Source: Leucocoprinus leucothites (Eukaryota; Basidiomycota; Agaricomycetes; Agaricales; Agaricaceae). From it: a stretch of 64,000 nt of DNA. The position numbers were made by a program, and so were the translations under genes. Under the pieces are notes generated by a model. It did no database searches. It was not told the DNA's origin and saw nothing but the letters and a program-made list of their open reading frames with translations. The stretch spans positions 930,001-994,000 of the forward strand of contig JAACJO010000002.1 of the NCBI GenBank assembly GCA_013368445.1, given 5' to 3'. Shown here piece by piece: positions 12,401 to 24,200 of the stretch; the first letter of the stretch is position 1, and every line of letters begins with the position of its first letter.

Positions 12401-13190
12401 TTGCACGATGAAAGCATTATTCACGGAGACCTTAAAGGGGTGAGTTTTGTAGGCTTGGGTGTTTGCTTGAAATAACCACTGACACTCGGTTGTAACAGGT
12501 CAACGTCCTTGTCAATGATTTGGGAAATGCCTGCATCGCAGACTTTGGGTTATCAACCATCAAAACCAACAATACGCTTGGATTTACGAGGACGACCGTT
12601 GCTTTTTCGGGTCGCTCAGACCGTTGGGCAGCCCCTGAGCTCCTTGAAGATGAGGTACAACCAAATAGTGCAACCGACATGTGGGCATTCGGATGCCTTT
12701 GTTTTGAAGTGAAGTCCAGGACATCTCTATCCGATTTTCTGTCTCTGATTAGGAGAGCACAGATTCTGACACGACTCCTGCCGTTTCATGAGTGCTCGAA
12801 AGACATCCATGTCATGTGGAAATTAATCAAGGGTGATAAACCTGCTCGTTTTGAGGATACCTTGAAACTGGATCCCATAGATAGGATCGATGTGGAAACT
12901 TGGAGTCTGATTAGCCGTTGTTGGACTTCCCCAGAAAGTCGACCATCTTGCCGAGAAGTTTTACAAGAGTTCGCTTTGATTGCGCCTCTTGCGAACCGCA
13001 ATTCGGACGATTCGGATATAGTCAATGATTTTTCGCGCAAGGTCCAGCAGTTTAGATCTGCAATGCGCAACAGCTCAAGTATACCGATTGATCTAGCTCA
13101 CATTCAGGGGGTGCTCAAAAGGGTGTGTGACTGACATTTTGCCTAGCTACTCTGACGGACTACTAACCCTGGGTGTCCTTACAGACATGA
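9484..13190 (+). CDS. Gene A: PH-CNH-protein kinase fusion (no DH domain)
   Basis: Composite signalling protein. After a tentative start (ATG 9484) and an intron ending ggaccag at 9639, a Rho1-GEF-type PH segment is seen (LYKGELQDRD, VIVFDHAVMFTRKK). A CNH domain runs to about 11300 (ERQVIAFPVDTLNTRD; SFFKCGTCLGKTIVCIVRA; YILGFGSDLVEIWSLDTG; QVIQGNLRLL). A polar linker leads to a kinase domain (about 11770-13070): glycine loop GGGGFCDIYKG, lysine in ICLKVVRL, catalytic loop IIHGDLKGVN, IADFGLS, RWAAPELL and WAFGCLCFE. The PH and CNH match genes B and C, and the kinase matches gene C. No DH exchange domain lies in front. The end is either VCD at 13134 or, with a last intron (gtgtgt..cttacag), at TGA 13188-13190. 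The N-terminus is unresolved. Confidence 0.75.
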
Positions 13191-14252
13191 GCTCACTGTG
13201 ATTAAATGTATCAAAGATATACTGCGATTGTCCAGTCTGAAACTGGAGTGTAGCCGTCTAGTCCTACTAGTAGTAGACTGACCCTGGGGGGAGGAAATCA
13301 CTCCTGATTCTCTTTGCCAATAAATTATCTATGGACTTTGAACAGCATGACAGATTCACGAGGACAATGATCCAGGACGACGTCTTGGGGATCAGGTTGT
13401 TATTTCTATGGGACTTTTGAAGATTTTTTGGGTAGGGCGGTGCAGTGGAACGATTTATTTTTGTGAGGCACCAATGCCACACAGAACACGGCCGGAAGGG
13501 GAAGAATCTGAGGAGGAAGAGCCAGCTCTCCCTCTTTAGTCGTATTGGGCCTCGTGTGAACGTGTCTTCAAGCACATTTGTGATATGAAGCCCCACGTCA
13601 AGGGTGCTCAGCGGGTCTTGGCCCTCTGAGAGGTGGAATCAGTTTCAGAGGCGCCTGAGTATTTAGTCCTGTCTTTGTTAGGTGGAGTCGATCGTTAGGT
13701 TCACCGATAGGAGAAGGTAGTGTTTAGATCCCAGCTTGGAGGCGATGTACTATCTTCCAGTATTTCGTGTTCGCTCAAAGAGAAAATGCCAGTGCGAGAG
13801 TGAGGTAGGAGAATAGGGCTTAGAATCGGTGAGGACGACAGATGTGATCGGTAGACGTGGAGCAACGGTGTTATCGTAGAAGGCGTCCATGCGATGCTTT
13901 CTGTGCTAGCACGGGCTGAGTGATGGACTAGCGAATTTTTAGGACGGATTCTCCACGCGAGTGGGGTTAGGATGCGAACAAGAACGACGTCAGGCAAGAC
14001 CTAGAATAGCACGTCCCTCGGCCAGAAGAGGGTTGGACCTACTGAGAGGTCGCACGAAGGCTAATGTCAACCGGGTGACCGCCGTTCAGTGACTGTGGCG
14101 CATGAGGGAAAATGACGGTGGTGGAGGTGGGTGGCTGGAAAGTGGTAGCTGAAACTGAGTGCAGAGTGGAATGATCGTGGGTGACATGACTTGATTTAGT
14201 CGGTTGACTTGTTCTGATCAGAGACTCCCACCTCGCACGTCGCCCGCCCGCC
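13191..14252. other. Intergenic region upstream of Rho1 GEF gene B
   Basis: About 1.06 kb between the gene A stop and the gene B start. No coding frame carries a recognisable product; minus-strand open frames at 13267-13596 and 13701-13997 lack motifs and splice structure. Presumed terminator of A and promoter of B. Confidence 0.5.
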
Positions 14253-17200
14253 ATGGACCGCCCCATGGGCCCGCGCCAGCCACCCGACAAGCGCCATGCA
14301 GCTGCCTACGAAGCCATCTTCCACGGCCGCCCTGGTCCAAACCACCATGTCTCTTCACAGAGCTTCCCACACTATTCTCCTCCCCACAACTCACCTCCCG
14401 GTTTTCTCATTCCTCAGCATCTTCAGCAGCCTCCCGACAGGCGCACATCCCTTGGTTCTTTCTCGTCAGGCTACTCACACAATAGTCACCACCTTCCCCA
14501 GCAGCAGCAGCTTCCCCCTGGCACGTACAGACAATCTTACTACCCTCCTCCGCCCCACATTCCCCAACATCTCCCTCCCCCAGGACCATATGACCCTCAC
14601 CCACCAGCACAGTACTCTCATCCCCCACCCGGACAACCCAGGGCTCGATCCTTTATCAGTAGCTCCCATTCCCCCGGTATTATTGCTACCCAGCCGGACG
14701 AACCACCAGATCCCAATTCTCATGGCCTCACTCCCGCACAAGCCTACCAGGCCGAGATCTTCAACAACGGTGCTGCTGCCCCACCCCCAGAGTGGAATCG
14801 CTATCGCACGTCCCCTGCCCCACCCGACCGCAGTCCGAATGCTCAACCCCACTCCCAACTCAGCAATCCTCCCAGGCTCGGAATCAATCTTGACCAGGAC
14901 GACGGACGCCTTGGAATCGACTTTGCGGGTGGCAACAGCGGTAATGATTCAAGTGATGAGGGGAGCAGCGAGTTACCATGGGCAAGAAACGAGCGCACAG
15001 GTACGACTTGTGTCTTTTCATCCTCCTGAAAGCTTGTTTTGAAGACGGCTTTTCTTCAAGGCCAAGACAGACCACGATCATCCTACAATCAGTATTCATC
15101 TGTGTGTAACATTCCTGCTGTCCAACCATCTTGGCTTTAGGCCGCCTAACCTTCTTTCCCTTCCCCTTTTAGACCACTTTGCACGTCGACACCAATGCCG
15201 CTGCCTTGTCCATCCGTTCATCAATAGCAAGCGTCTCTCCCATTTCGTCAGCTCCAGACACATCTGTCACACAACCTGATCAGTTGGCCTCTTCTCTTTT
15301 CGCTTCTCGTCGATCTTCCGACTCTACACGGACTATGCCCAAGTTGGCAACTCCCCATCGCCAACGTTCCACTCAAGAACGTTCAATGTCCATGTCAGCC
15401 GCTACCGGCCTTTCCATCTCTCCATCCTCTCGAACACAGATTGAACAAAAACGAAGTATGCGACCGTTTCCTTCCCTTGGAGGCAGTGGTAGAAATTCAC
15501 CTAATCCACCGGTAGCTCAACCTAGACAACGAAAAACCCCCGTTGTCTATCCTGCTTTGCTGTCTCGTGTCGCTGAAGCTTTCAGGGACCGGATACCTTT
15601 GGGTGACCGCTTTAAAGATGGGTTGACGTACAAGGAAGCTTTCGATGGGCGAGAGGCCGTAGACAAGATTGCGTATATAATCAAGACCACCGATAGAAAT
15701 CTGGCGCTGCTGTTGGGAAGAGCGTTGGATGCACAGAAATTCTTTCATGATGTGACGTACGATCATAGACTGAGGGACAGCTCGAGCGAGCTGTACCAGT
15801 TCAGGACGAGTTTAGGACCATATGTGAGCGGGGAGTTGGCTGCCGAGCTGCGGAATGGCGACGAGGTGCGTTCTTGTTCTGTGTACTGAACGTAGCGGGA
15901 CTCACCAATAGTATAGGCTGTGTCGCCGGTGAACGCAACTCCGCCGGAAGAAATGCAGGAGCTCGAGGAAATTCCTCTTCCATCCGGAGTGTTCACCCTC
16001 CTCACAGACTGCTATTCACCGACATGTTCAAGGGATCAACTATGTTACAGCATAGCCTGCCCACGACGGCTAGAACAGCAAGCTAGGCTGAACATGAAGC
16101 CTCAACCAGGGCTATCCAAGCAGATCAGCAAAGAGAGCTTGATTGACCTTCCTGTGCGTTTGCTGTCACTACTTTTATCAGGCTGATAGGTCCTCGTTTG
16201 ATGTCATGCCATTTTTGTATAGGAGGTTGGCACGTTATGGGTTCATTCGGTCCCCCAAGAGATTGTCAATAGCGTATCTGATACGGAGAAGAAGAGGCAG
16301 GAGGCTATCAATGAAGTTATTTATACGGAACGTGATTTCGTGAGGGATTTAGAGTATCTCCGGGATGTCAGTGTCTCCTTTGTCTTCACGCTCTTCTTTT
16401 CCTCACTTATGCTAGACATGGATGACACGCCTCCAAGAATCTGAGGTCATACCACCCGAAAGACGAAAGGCATTCATCCAACAAGTATTCTGGAATGTTC
16501 GGGAAATTCTGGCAGTTAATACACGACTTCGTGACGCGCTCAGTAAAAGGCAAAAATCGTATGCGGTCGTGGATCGGATTGGTGACATTTTTTTGGAGCA
16601 TGTGCCTCATTTCGGTCCTTTCGTCGCGTATGGCGCGCATCAGCTTTATGGAAAGTACGAGTTCGAAAGGGAAAAGGGGCAGAATCCGGCCTTTTCTGCA
16701 TTTGTCGACGTATGTCTTCGTTCCTTGACTTAATGCCACTAGCTAATAGTGATTTCGTAGGCTACTGAACGTCTCCCAGACTCGCGGAAACTCGAACTCA
16801 ATGCCTTTCTCACAAAACCCACAACCCGTCTCGCACGATACCCACTTCTCCTCGAAACCGTACTTAAGCACACACCCGACGACAGTTCCGACAAAACGGT
16901 GATACCAAAAGTAATCGCCAAAGTCAAAGAATTCCTGGCGAGTGTGAATACGGAGAGTGGTAAGACGGAGAATAGGTTTAATTTGATGCAGCTGGATGGA
17001 CAGTTATTGTTTAAGCCTGGGGAGGAGGTGGATTTGAGATTGAAGGAGCCGGGGAGGGAGCTGATTTATAAAGCGGCGTTGCAGAAGAGGGATGGGGAGA
17101 TTTTGGTGTATTTGTTCGATCATGCGATTTTGTTTACGAAGAGTATGCATAAGAAGCATCATCATGAGAGTTTGAGGGTTTATAGAAGGGTGAGCGCATC

Positions 17201-19207
17201 CTTGTTTATTTCCTGAGAGGTAATGCTGATGATTTGGGTCTGGTAGCCGATCCCACTCGAGTTGTTGTATATTACCTTTTCCGACGATCTCTCACCTGCA
17301 AACGGTACCGTCCGCTCTCGAAAACAAACTGGCCTCGTCCGACGGTCTTCCTTTTCTCGAGACTTTTCACCTTCCCTTTCCTCCCACCCTGGTAACAGTA
17401 TCAGTACCAACGGTGGCGGCGCTAGTGGGTCTACTACCACATCACACAACTATCTATCTAAATCCTCGGGCGCCTATAATGTACCCACACCAACAAGGAA
17501 CGAAGCCAAGGGACAATATTGGATACAGTTTCAGTATTTGGGGAGGAAGGCGTATACTTTATTGTTGTGGGCGAACTCAATAATGAGTCAGAAGAAGTGG
17601 GTAGAGAGCATTCAGAAGCAGCAGGTTGCGATGAGGGAGAGGAGTCGGTATTTTGAAGAGGTGGTGTTGAGCGAGGGGTTTTTCAGTGGGCCGAATAAGG
17701 TCAACTGTGCGGCGCCTTTTAGTGAGTGATGGCTCTTCCTTTTCTTTGGTCTTTTTGTTGATTGGTTTGGATTTGCAGGTCATGGGAGGAGAGTTGTGTA
17801 TGGGACGGATGACGGTGTTTATATTTCGGATTTGAGAGAGCCGAATAGGGAGCCTGTGAAAGTCCTTTCATTGCTGGAAGTTTCGCAGGTGGATGTGTTG
17901 GAGGAGTATCAATTGTTGATCGTCCTCTCTGGTACGTTCTTCACTCCCCGCTCATTTCACCGACTGACCTATCTCCCCTGCAGAACGCCAAGTAATAACA
18001 TTCCCACTCGACGCGCTGGACCCTCGAGATCCAATGGCAGGATTAAAGAGAGCCAAAAGGATATCCTCGCACACGTCATTTTTCAAGGCTGGATTTTGTC
18101 TGGGAAGGGTGTTGGTGTGCATTGTGAAATCGAGTCAGTTGTCGAGTACGTTCAAGGCGCTGGAACCGATTGATCAGAATGTGAGGGGGAGGAGTAAGCC
18201 GACGTTTAGGAAGCTGCTGCAGGGTGGGAACGATACTTTGAAGCCCTTCCGCGTGAGTTGTCTCACTCGATCTTGTTCGCCTTTGTTATAACTGAATATG
18301 GGATGGGCAATGTAGGAATTTTATATTCCGGTAGAGTCGACGTCGATTCATTATCTCAAGACCAAGATGTGTGTTGGGTGTTCGAGAGGGTTTGAGATTG
18401 TGGATTTGGAGACGCTGGAGACGCAGGGGTTGTTGGATCCTGAGGATGAGACGTTGGAGTTTGTGAGGAAGAGAGAGAACTTGAGGCCGATGGCGTTGTA
18501 TAGGATTCAGAATAAGTTTTTGCTTTGTTATGATGGTGCGTCTTTACTGCTTTGTGCGCTGCGGATCTTCGGTGGCTGATTTACTTTTTTGTAGAGTTTG
18601 CGTTTTATGTGAATAAGAGCGGGCAGAGGGCCAGGAGTGAGTTTATGGTGTTTTGGGAGGGCCAGCCGACTGGTTTTGGTACGTCATTGAATTTTCGTAG
18701 TGTTATTTTGTTATGAGCTGACGCGCTCGACCTCCAGCGCTACATGAACCTTATATCCTCGCCTTCGAGCCCAACTTTGTCGAGATTCGACATATCGAGA
18801 CGGGTTACCTAGCACAGGTCATCCAAGGATCGAATCTCCGTCTCCTCTTCGCCGATACACCACCAACCTCGGGAGTACCACCGCCAAAGGGTATGATGCC
18901 TCCTCAAGCCATGGGTATGCCACCGTACGGTGGTGGTGCATATCCGCATGGGCAGATGCCGCCGTATCATCAAGGGTATGGGAGGGTGCCACCACATCAA
19001 CAGCAGCAACAGCCGTATGAAGGTAGGGACGAGATTTTGGTTGTTTCGGATGATAGGGTGTTTGCGTTGAAGCCTGTTGCTTCTGCTGCTGCTGCTTCTG
19101 CGAATCTGGCGGGGTCGGTTGAGGGGAGTAGTCAGAGTTCGCATACGGTTTTTTCGGATGGGGGTAGTGTTGCTACTGGATCGTCGTGGACGATGACACC
19201 CCGGTGA
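14253..19207 (+). CDS. ROM2: Gene B: Rom2-type Rho1 guanine nucleotide exchange factor (DEP-DH-PH-CNH)
   Basis: Activates Rho1 at the plasma membrane in the cell-wall integrity pathway. Order: a Pro/Gln/Ser-rich N-terminus of about 250 residues; an intron (about 15000-15173); a Ser-rich stretch; a DEP domain (GLTYKEAFDGREAVDKI..YQFR, about 15620-15805); a linker ending QISKESLIDLP; DH (EAINEVIYTERDFVRDLEYL, FGPFVAYGAHQLYGKY, KPTTRLARYPLLLETVLKHT); PH (LIYKAALQKRDGEILVYLFD); CNH (YGTDDGVYISDLREP; VITFPLDALDPRDP; SFFKAGFCLGRVLVCIVKSS; YILAFEPNFVEI). The tail is Gln/Pro-rich, with EGRDEILVVSDDRVFAL. Introns such as 17190-17246 fit GT-AG. TGA is at 19205-19207. This is the conventional, complete architecture and the reference for genes A and C. 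Confidence 0.93.
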
Positions 19208-19230
19208 TGAGTTTGTTGGGTTTTTTTTCG
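16121..19230 (+). repeat. Tandem-duplicated DH-PH-CNH block, copy in gene B
   Basis: From the codons for QISKESLIDLP to just beyond the stop, this stretch matches about 23418-26505 nearly base for base, introns included. The PH segment (16899-17216) differs from the other copy by one amino acid. Upstream of 16121 the two copies are unrelated. Confidence 0.92.
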
Positions 19231-20029
19231 TTAATTTTCTGTTGTTGTTTTCGTTGATGTTGTACGCTGATGTTTGTTTCATGATCTGTTGTTGTCGTAT
19301 ATAATATCGTTCAATCTCAATGAGAGCTGGTTTGGTTGGTTTTTGTGTTGATATTATCTTCGGCTTTTCTTTTCTTTTTTCGTTTCATCTTGTTTTCTTT
19401 TTCTCGTTGTTTTTAAGTAGGTCAACAACGGCTTATTGATGATTTCGGTTTCTCTCATGCAGTGACCGCAGGTATTGAGGGTCGTTTGCAATCGGGTTTT
19501 GAGCAAACGAATTCTGTGGAAAAGTCCCCGCTTGGCCCACTACCCCTTTTACAATGCCGTACAAATCATGCCAAATAGGGACGTCTGACGACCTTTGCCT
19601 TGAGAATCAACACAACGATGGTCGTATTCTTCTGGGTCGCTCGCACTGGTTATAACTAAGTTTACAGCCTTCTTCGCTGGGTGCGGTGTCTACTGAGACC
19701 TTTTCAAACTCCTTAAAAATCAAGCTCGGGATGCAAGTGAGCTGCGCCTCGTAATTTCCCCATTTTGCCCCACACTTTAGAGCGCATTTACGACTAGAGA
19801 ACTCCAAGGTGGTTGAACAAGAGGACTTTAAATACCCCCCGTCTTGATACCTTTCAAAACACCGCCCTCTTATAGGTCCTATGCGCCATACACTTGTATC
19901 ACTATGTACTCAATCCATCTGGGAACGATGCCTCGATTTTGTCTCGTGTGCCTACCCCTCCTCAGTCACTGACCACGTCTTCTACGTCCTGCCTATCGCT
20001 CAAGCGGAAGCCAACAGCACTGGAACGTA
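19208..20029. other. Intergenic region after Rho1 GEF gene B
   Basis: Starts with a T-rich 3' UTR (runs such as ttttttttcg). A possible first exon of the next small gene lies around 19894-20010 on + but could not be joined with confidence. Nothing else recognised. Confidence 0.4.
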
Positions 20030-20860
20030 GCCCAAGAATGCTAACAAGGAAGATGAAGGCCCATATCAACGTCCTTGCTTCACGGGGAAAGATCCCATCC
20101 TCCTTGCTCATGCTATAGATCAAGATGAGTCCTTCCTCGGAAGACATGGAGAAATTTCAGCGACGTGGAAGATGTATGAGGAGATACGTGAGAGTGGGTT
20201 CAAGCACGAGGAGGTATCGCCCCAGACTGTTTGGGAAAATGCACATGGGCTGGGTCATTATTGCAAGGTATTTGTGTTTGAGTCATTTCATCACCTAGTT
20301 GACCTTGTTCCCTTTAGGATTCTATGTTGCAGAAGAGTGAAGTCAAGGCCATCGCTCGTAAATTCGACGAGAGTGAAACTAGTCGGATCGACACCACACA
20401 ATATGACGAGGGAACAAATAAATCCGAGGAAAAGAAGAAACGGGTGCTCGAGGTAGGTAACTTATGTATAACTTCATCATTTCCTTGGTTCACTGTTTTA
20501 CAGAAGGGTGAAGAAGATCGTGCTGGGGGTGAAGCCATTCGTCGTTTGGCTGTCATCAACGTGGAACGCAAACGCGCACGCCTCGAGAATGACGCCACCG
20601 CCACCACCGCTTGTGAACATCGACGTTTATTGATTCAATGCAATGCTGATTTTGCTATCATCCCCGATATCGCATATAATGACTTCAATGGCATCCCTGC
20701 CGATGCGCCCACTCCCGCTTCACAAGAGTCAGTAGCCACACCTGTCGCACCTCAAGGCTCCCAATCACCAACCCCTCTTGTTCTTCAACACCCGAAGACA
20801 ACGAGCCGCGACCCTCGAGGTGTCGCCGACTCACTCGCGGGGTGCTGGGCGAGGATATGA
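20030..20860 (+). CDS. Hypothetical protein between GEF genes B and C (5' end unresolved)
   Basis: Not recognised. Three exons join cleanly in one frame: 20030-20267 (NANKEDEGPYQRPCF, then ISATWKMYEEIRESGF), 20318-20452 (DSMLQKSEVKAIARKF, then SEEKKKRVLE) and 20504-20860 (KGEEDRAGGEAIRRL, then a Pro/Ser/Thr-rich tail). Introns 20268-20317 (gtattt..cctttag) and 20453-20503 (gtaggt..tttacag) are 50-51 bases. The first exon has an acceptor (gaacgtag) just before it, so an upstream exon with the start codon is missing from this model. The ATW-xx-MYEEI region followed by a charged helix is only loosely like SANT/Myb-type DNA-binding proteins; I do not assign it. It is unrelated to the GEF and kinase modules on both sides. 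Confidence 0.5.
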
Positions 20861-21261
20861 ATGATGAAATTGTTCAGCTCACGAGGCAGGATATTGAACT
20901 TCGTGCACAACAGCAAGCAGAAATTCCGACACACTTGAGGGCCTCAAGAATGCGGCCGCTCAGCACTTAGCCGAGGTCATGGACAAGCTAGTAGAAAGGC
21001 TCTAGTAAATTGCCTTCTGTGTCGGTTTATTAACATATTATATGATCATAACTGTCATGCAATTTAGTGCACAGGTTTCTCCTCAGGTTAAAGCTCAAGC
21101 TACTGAATCTTTTCTACAGGTGCTTGGCAGTTTGAATGCGCGTATCATCATCGTGGGAGGCGATGCCAGATGAACAGGTGTAAGGCCACGTGTGGAAATT
21201 CCTATCTCATTGAAACACCTTGTCATAGTCCGTATCAAACCTCTTCCTCTTCGATTTTTTT
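20861..21261. other. Intergenic region upstream of kinase-GEF gene C
   Basis: No coding motif on either strand up to ATG 21262. A minus-strand open frame (21207-21458) overlaps the first exon of gene C and has no recognisable product. Confidence 0.4.
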
Positions 21262-24200
21262 ATGTCGAAAGAACCAGATGCATACCAATCCTTCGTGAAT
21301 TTGGAAGTAGGAGGAACACACATAGTAAAATCAGGGCCATCAAGTAAAGCGAAGTTGGGGGTGATCTCATGGGCTTTTCTGACTCGTAATTTCCAGGAGA
21401 ACATAGAGCTCAGGCGGCCAGGCTGCTCGGTTCTGTGGGTGACGGGTCGAGACGGCAACTTGGTTTTGAGAAAGAACTTCCCACACTTCCTGACACCATT
21501 GATTCCCCACCTTTCCCTCCATATTCAGATGCACTCAGACAGCCCCCCGGTGAGTATTTGTCAATCCTGCCAGCTCCACCATATGTAATTTTTACTGAAC
21601 CAGGAACAGAAGAATACCGAGATCGAAACGATGACGACTTGGATATCATCGTGCTGCCGCGCACAAGCCACTCACGCGAACGACAATCAACTCCAGTGCC
21701 CGTAAATAGAGGGTATTCTTCTCAAAAGTCCTTGATTTCGCATGCTGTTCCTTGGAATGAGACAGATGCGCAGCTGGCAGAGGTAAGGGCCCAAGAGAAA
21801 CGATAGTGTATTCGTATCTTGACCTCCGTGCTCTCAGGTTTTAGGCACCCTCTCGAGGATTTTGAGCATTCGGGAGAAGAGAAATGCCCTACTTGGTATT
21901 AGATCTGATCGTGCCCAGTTACTCGTTGACTTTCTGGATTATGTCAGTATCCGTCTCATGTACTCTTACTGTTATGATATCGGTGCTGATTTTATTTTTA
22001 CCACTGGTAGTTGCTTTCACTTCCCAACTACCCTCAATCAACTCCAGCTTGGCTTCACAAACATGCCTTCATCACTCTCCGAAAACTTTGCGAGAAGACG
22101 ATGTTGTATCCGCAATGCTATTTTTTGGGTAATATTGAATTTGAATCACAAGAAGACGGAGGGGGGTTTTGTGATATTCACAAAGGACGATATAGCGGAC
22201 AAATCCTCTGCCTGAAGGTTGTGCGACTATACCAAAGGTCAGACACGGATAAGTTACTCAAAGTCTGTCCTGGATTTTATCAGCAAAAAACCATTAAATC
22301 TGATTCCACCACTCGGTTATCAGCTATTTTCCCGAGAAGCGATTCTATGGGGCCAACTTCATCATCCAAACATATTGCCTTTCTATGGTATTTATTATCT
22401 CAACGAAGCCAAGAGACGTATTTGCCTCGTGTCCCCTTGGATGGAAAACGGTAACATTGTCGTCTACCTGAAAAAGTACACTCAGGTTCCTCGTAAACCG
22501 CTCGTTAGTGCAATATCATTACAGCCCCTTCATCACGCTCATATCTAGTTTCTATCCACTAGATCTGCGATGTCGCGAGGGGGCTCAGCTATTTACACGC
22601 CGAAAACATCATCCATGGTGATCTCAAAGGGGTAATTTCCTTTTCTTCAATCTGAAGTATGTGTATCGCTGAGAAAAGGTTCCAGCTCAATGTACTCGTC
22701 AGTAGCTCTGGTAGAGCCTCTATAACCGACTTCGGATTGTCGACAGTCAGGACGAACAAGACACTTGGTATGACAGTCACGGCAAGTGAATTCAGAGGCC
22801 ATACGAATCGATGGGCGGCACCTGAACTCATGGACGATGACTCCCGCTCAACCTGCGAAAGCGACATCTGGGCCTTTGGCTGCGTTTGTTATGAGGCTCG
22901 TCTTCCGTCACTATGTTTGCGGCAACACTTAGTAATTTGATCATAGATTCTGACAGGACTACAGCCATTCCACGATTGCTCTAATGACTCCCAAGTCATT
23001 CGAAAGCTCATTCAAGGAATCCCGCCAGCTCAATTGAATAGTGTCGGAACTCCAGCCTCATTGTTTAGCATCGATAAAATCATGCAGTCTATTATTTCCA
23101 ACTGCTGGAATTCCAAGCCCAAGGATCGGCCTTCCTGCGCAAAGGTGCTTCGGGAGCTCGAGGCACTCGATTTCACCGAGCCCTCTTCAATAGGTCTTGC
23201 GGAAACCCCCTTGCATGAAGGGGTTTCCTCTGCACACTCATACCAGAGATTTCGAGAGGCCATGAGACGGCACTCTGGCGTGAGTATCGCACTATATCAA
23301 GTACAGGAAATTCTCAAGGGGCTCCATGGACCTCCCAATCATGGGGCGACTGACTCGGATGACCCGATACAAGAGGATTCGAAGGAAGACTTAGAGCTCA
23401 TGCGAGCTGTAGGCCATCAGATCAGCAGAGAGAGCTTGATTGACCTTCCTGTGCGTTTGTTGCTACTACTTCTATCTCTTCGCGTTATCGCGCCTATGGG
23501 TCTCCCCTCATTTGATGTCATGCCATTTTTATACAGGAGGTTGGCACGTTATGGGTTCATTCGGTCCCTCAGGAGATTGTCAACAGCGTATCTGAGACTG
23601 AGAAGAAGAGGCAGGAGGCTATCAACGAAGTTATTTATACTGAGCGTGATTTCGTGAGGGATTTAGAATATCTCCGGGATGTGAGTGTCTCCTTTGTCTT
23701 CATGCTCCCCTTTCCCTCATCTCTACTAGACATGGATGATACGTCTCCAAGAATCTGAAGTCATACCACCCGAAAGACGAAAGGCATTCATCCAACGAGT
23801 ATTTTTGAACGTTCGGGAGATTCTGGCGGTTAATACACGACTTCACGACGCACTGAGTAAAAGACAAAAATCGTATGCGGTCCTGGATCGGATTGGTGAT
23901 ATCTTTTTGGAGCATGTTCCTCATTTCGGTCCGTTTGTCACGTATGGTGCGCATCAGCTGTATGGAAAGTATGAGTTTGAGAGGGAAAAGGAGCAGAATC
24001 CGGCCTTTTCTGCATTTGTCGACGTATGTCTTCGTTCCTTGACTGAATGCCACTAGCTAATAGTGATTTCGTAGGCTACTGAACGTCTCCCAGACTCGCG
24101 GAAACTCGAACTCAATGCCTTCCTCACAAAACCCACAACCCGTCTCGCACAATACCCGCTTCTCCTCGAAACCGTACTCAAACACACCCCTGACAACAGT

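Noticed and set aside
14296..15042. 248-codon plus-strand open frame and a 127-codon minus frame at 14475-14858
   Set aside because: Out-of-frame shadows of the proline-rich N-terminus of gene B, whose own frame starts at ATG 14253 and continues by splicing into the DEP domain.
21207..21458. Minus-strand 83-codon frame upstream of gene C
   Set aside because: Overlaps the first exon and first intron of gene C, whose splice joins keep frame; no recognisable product.
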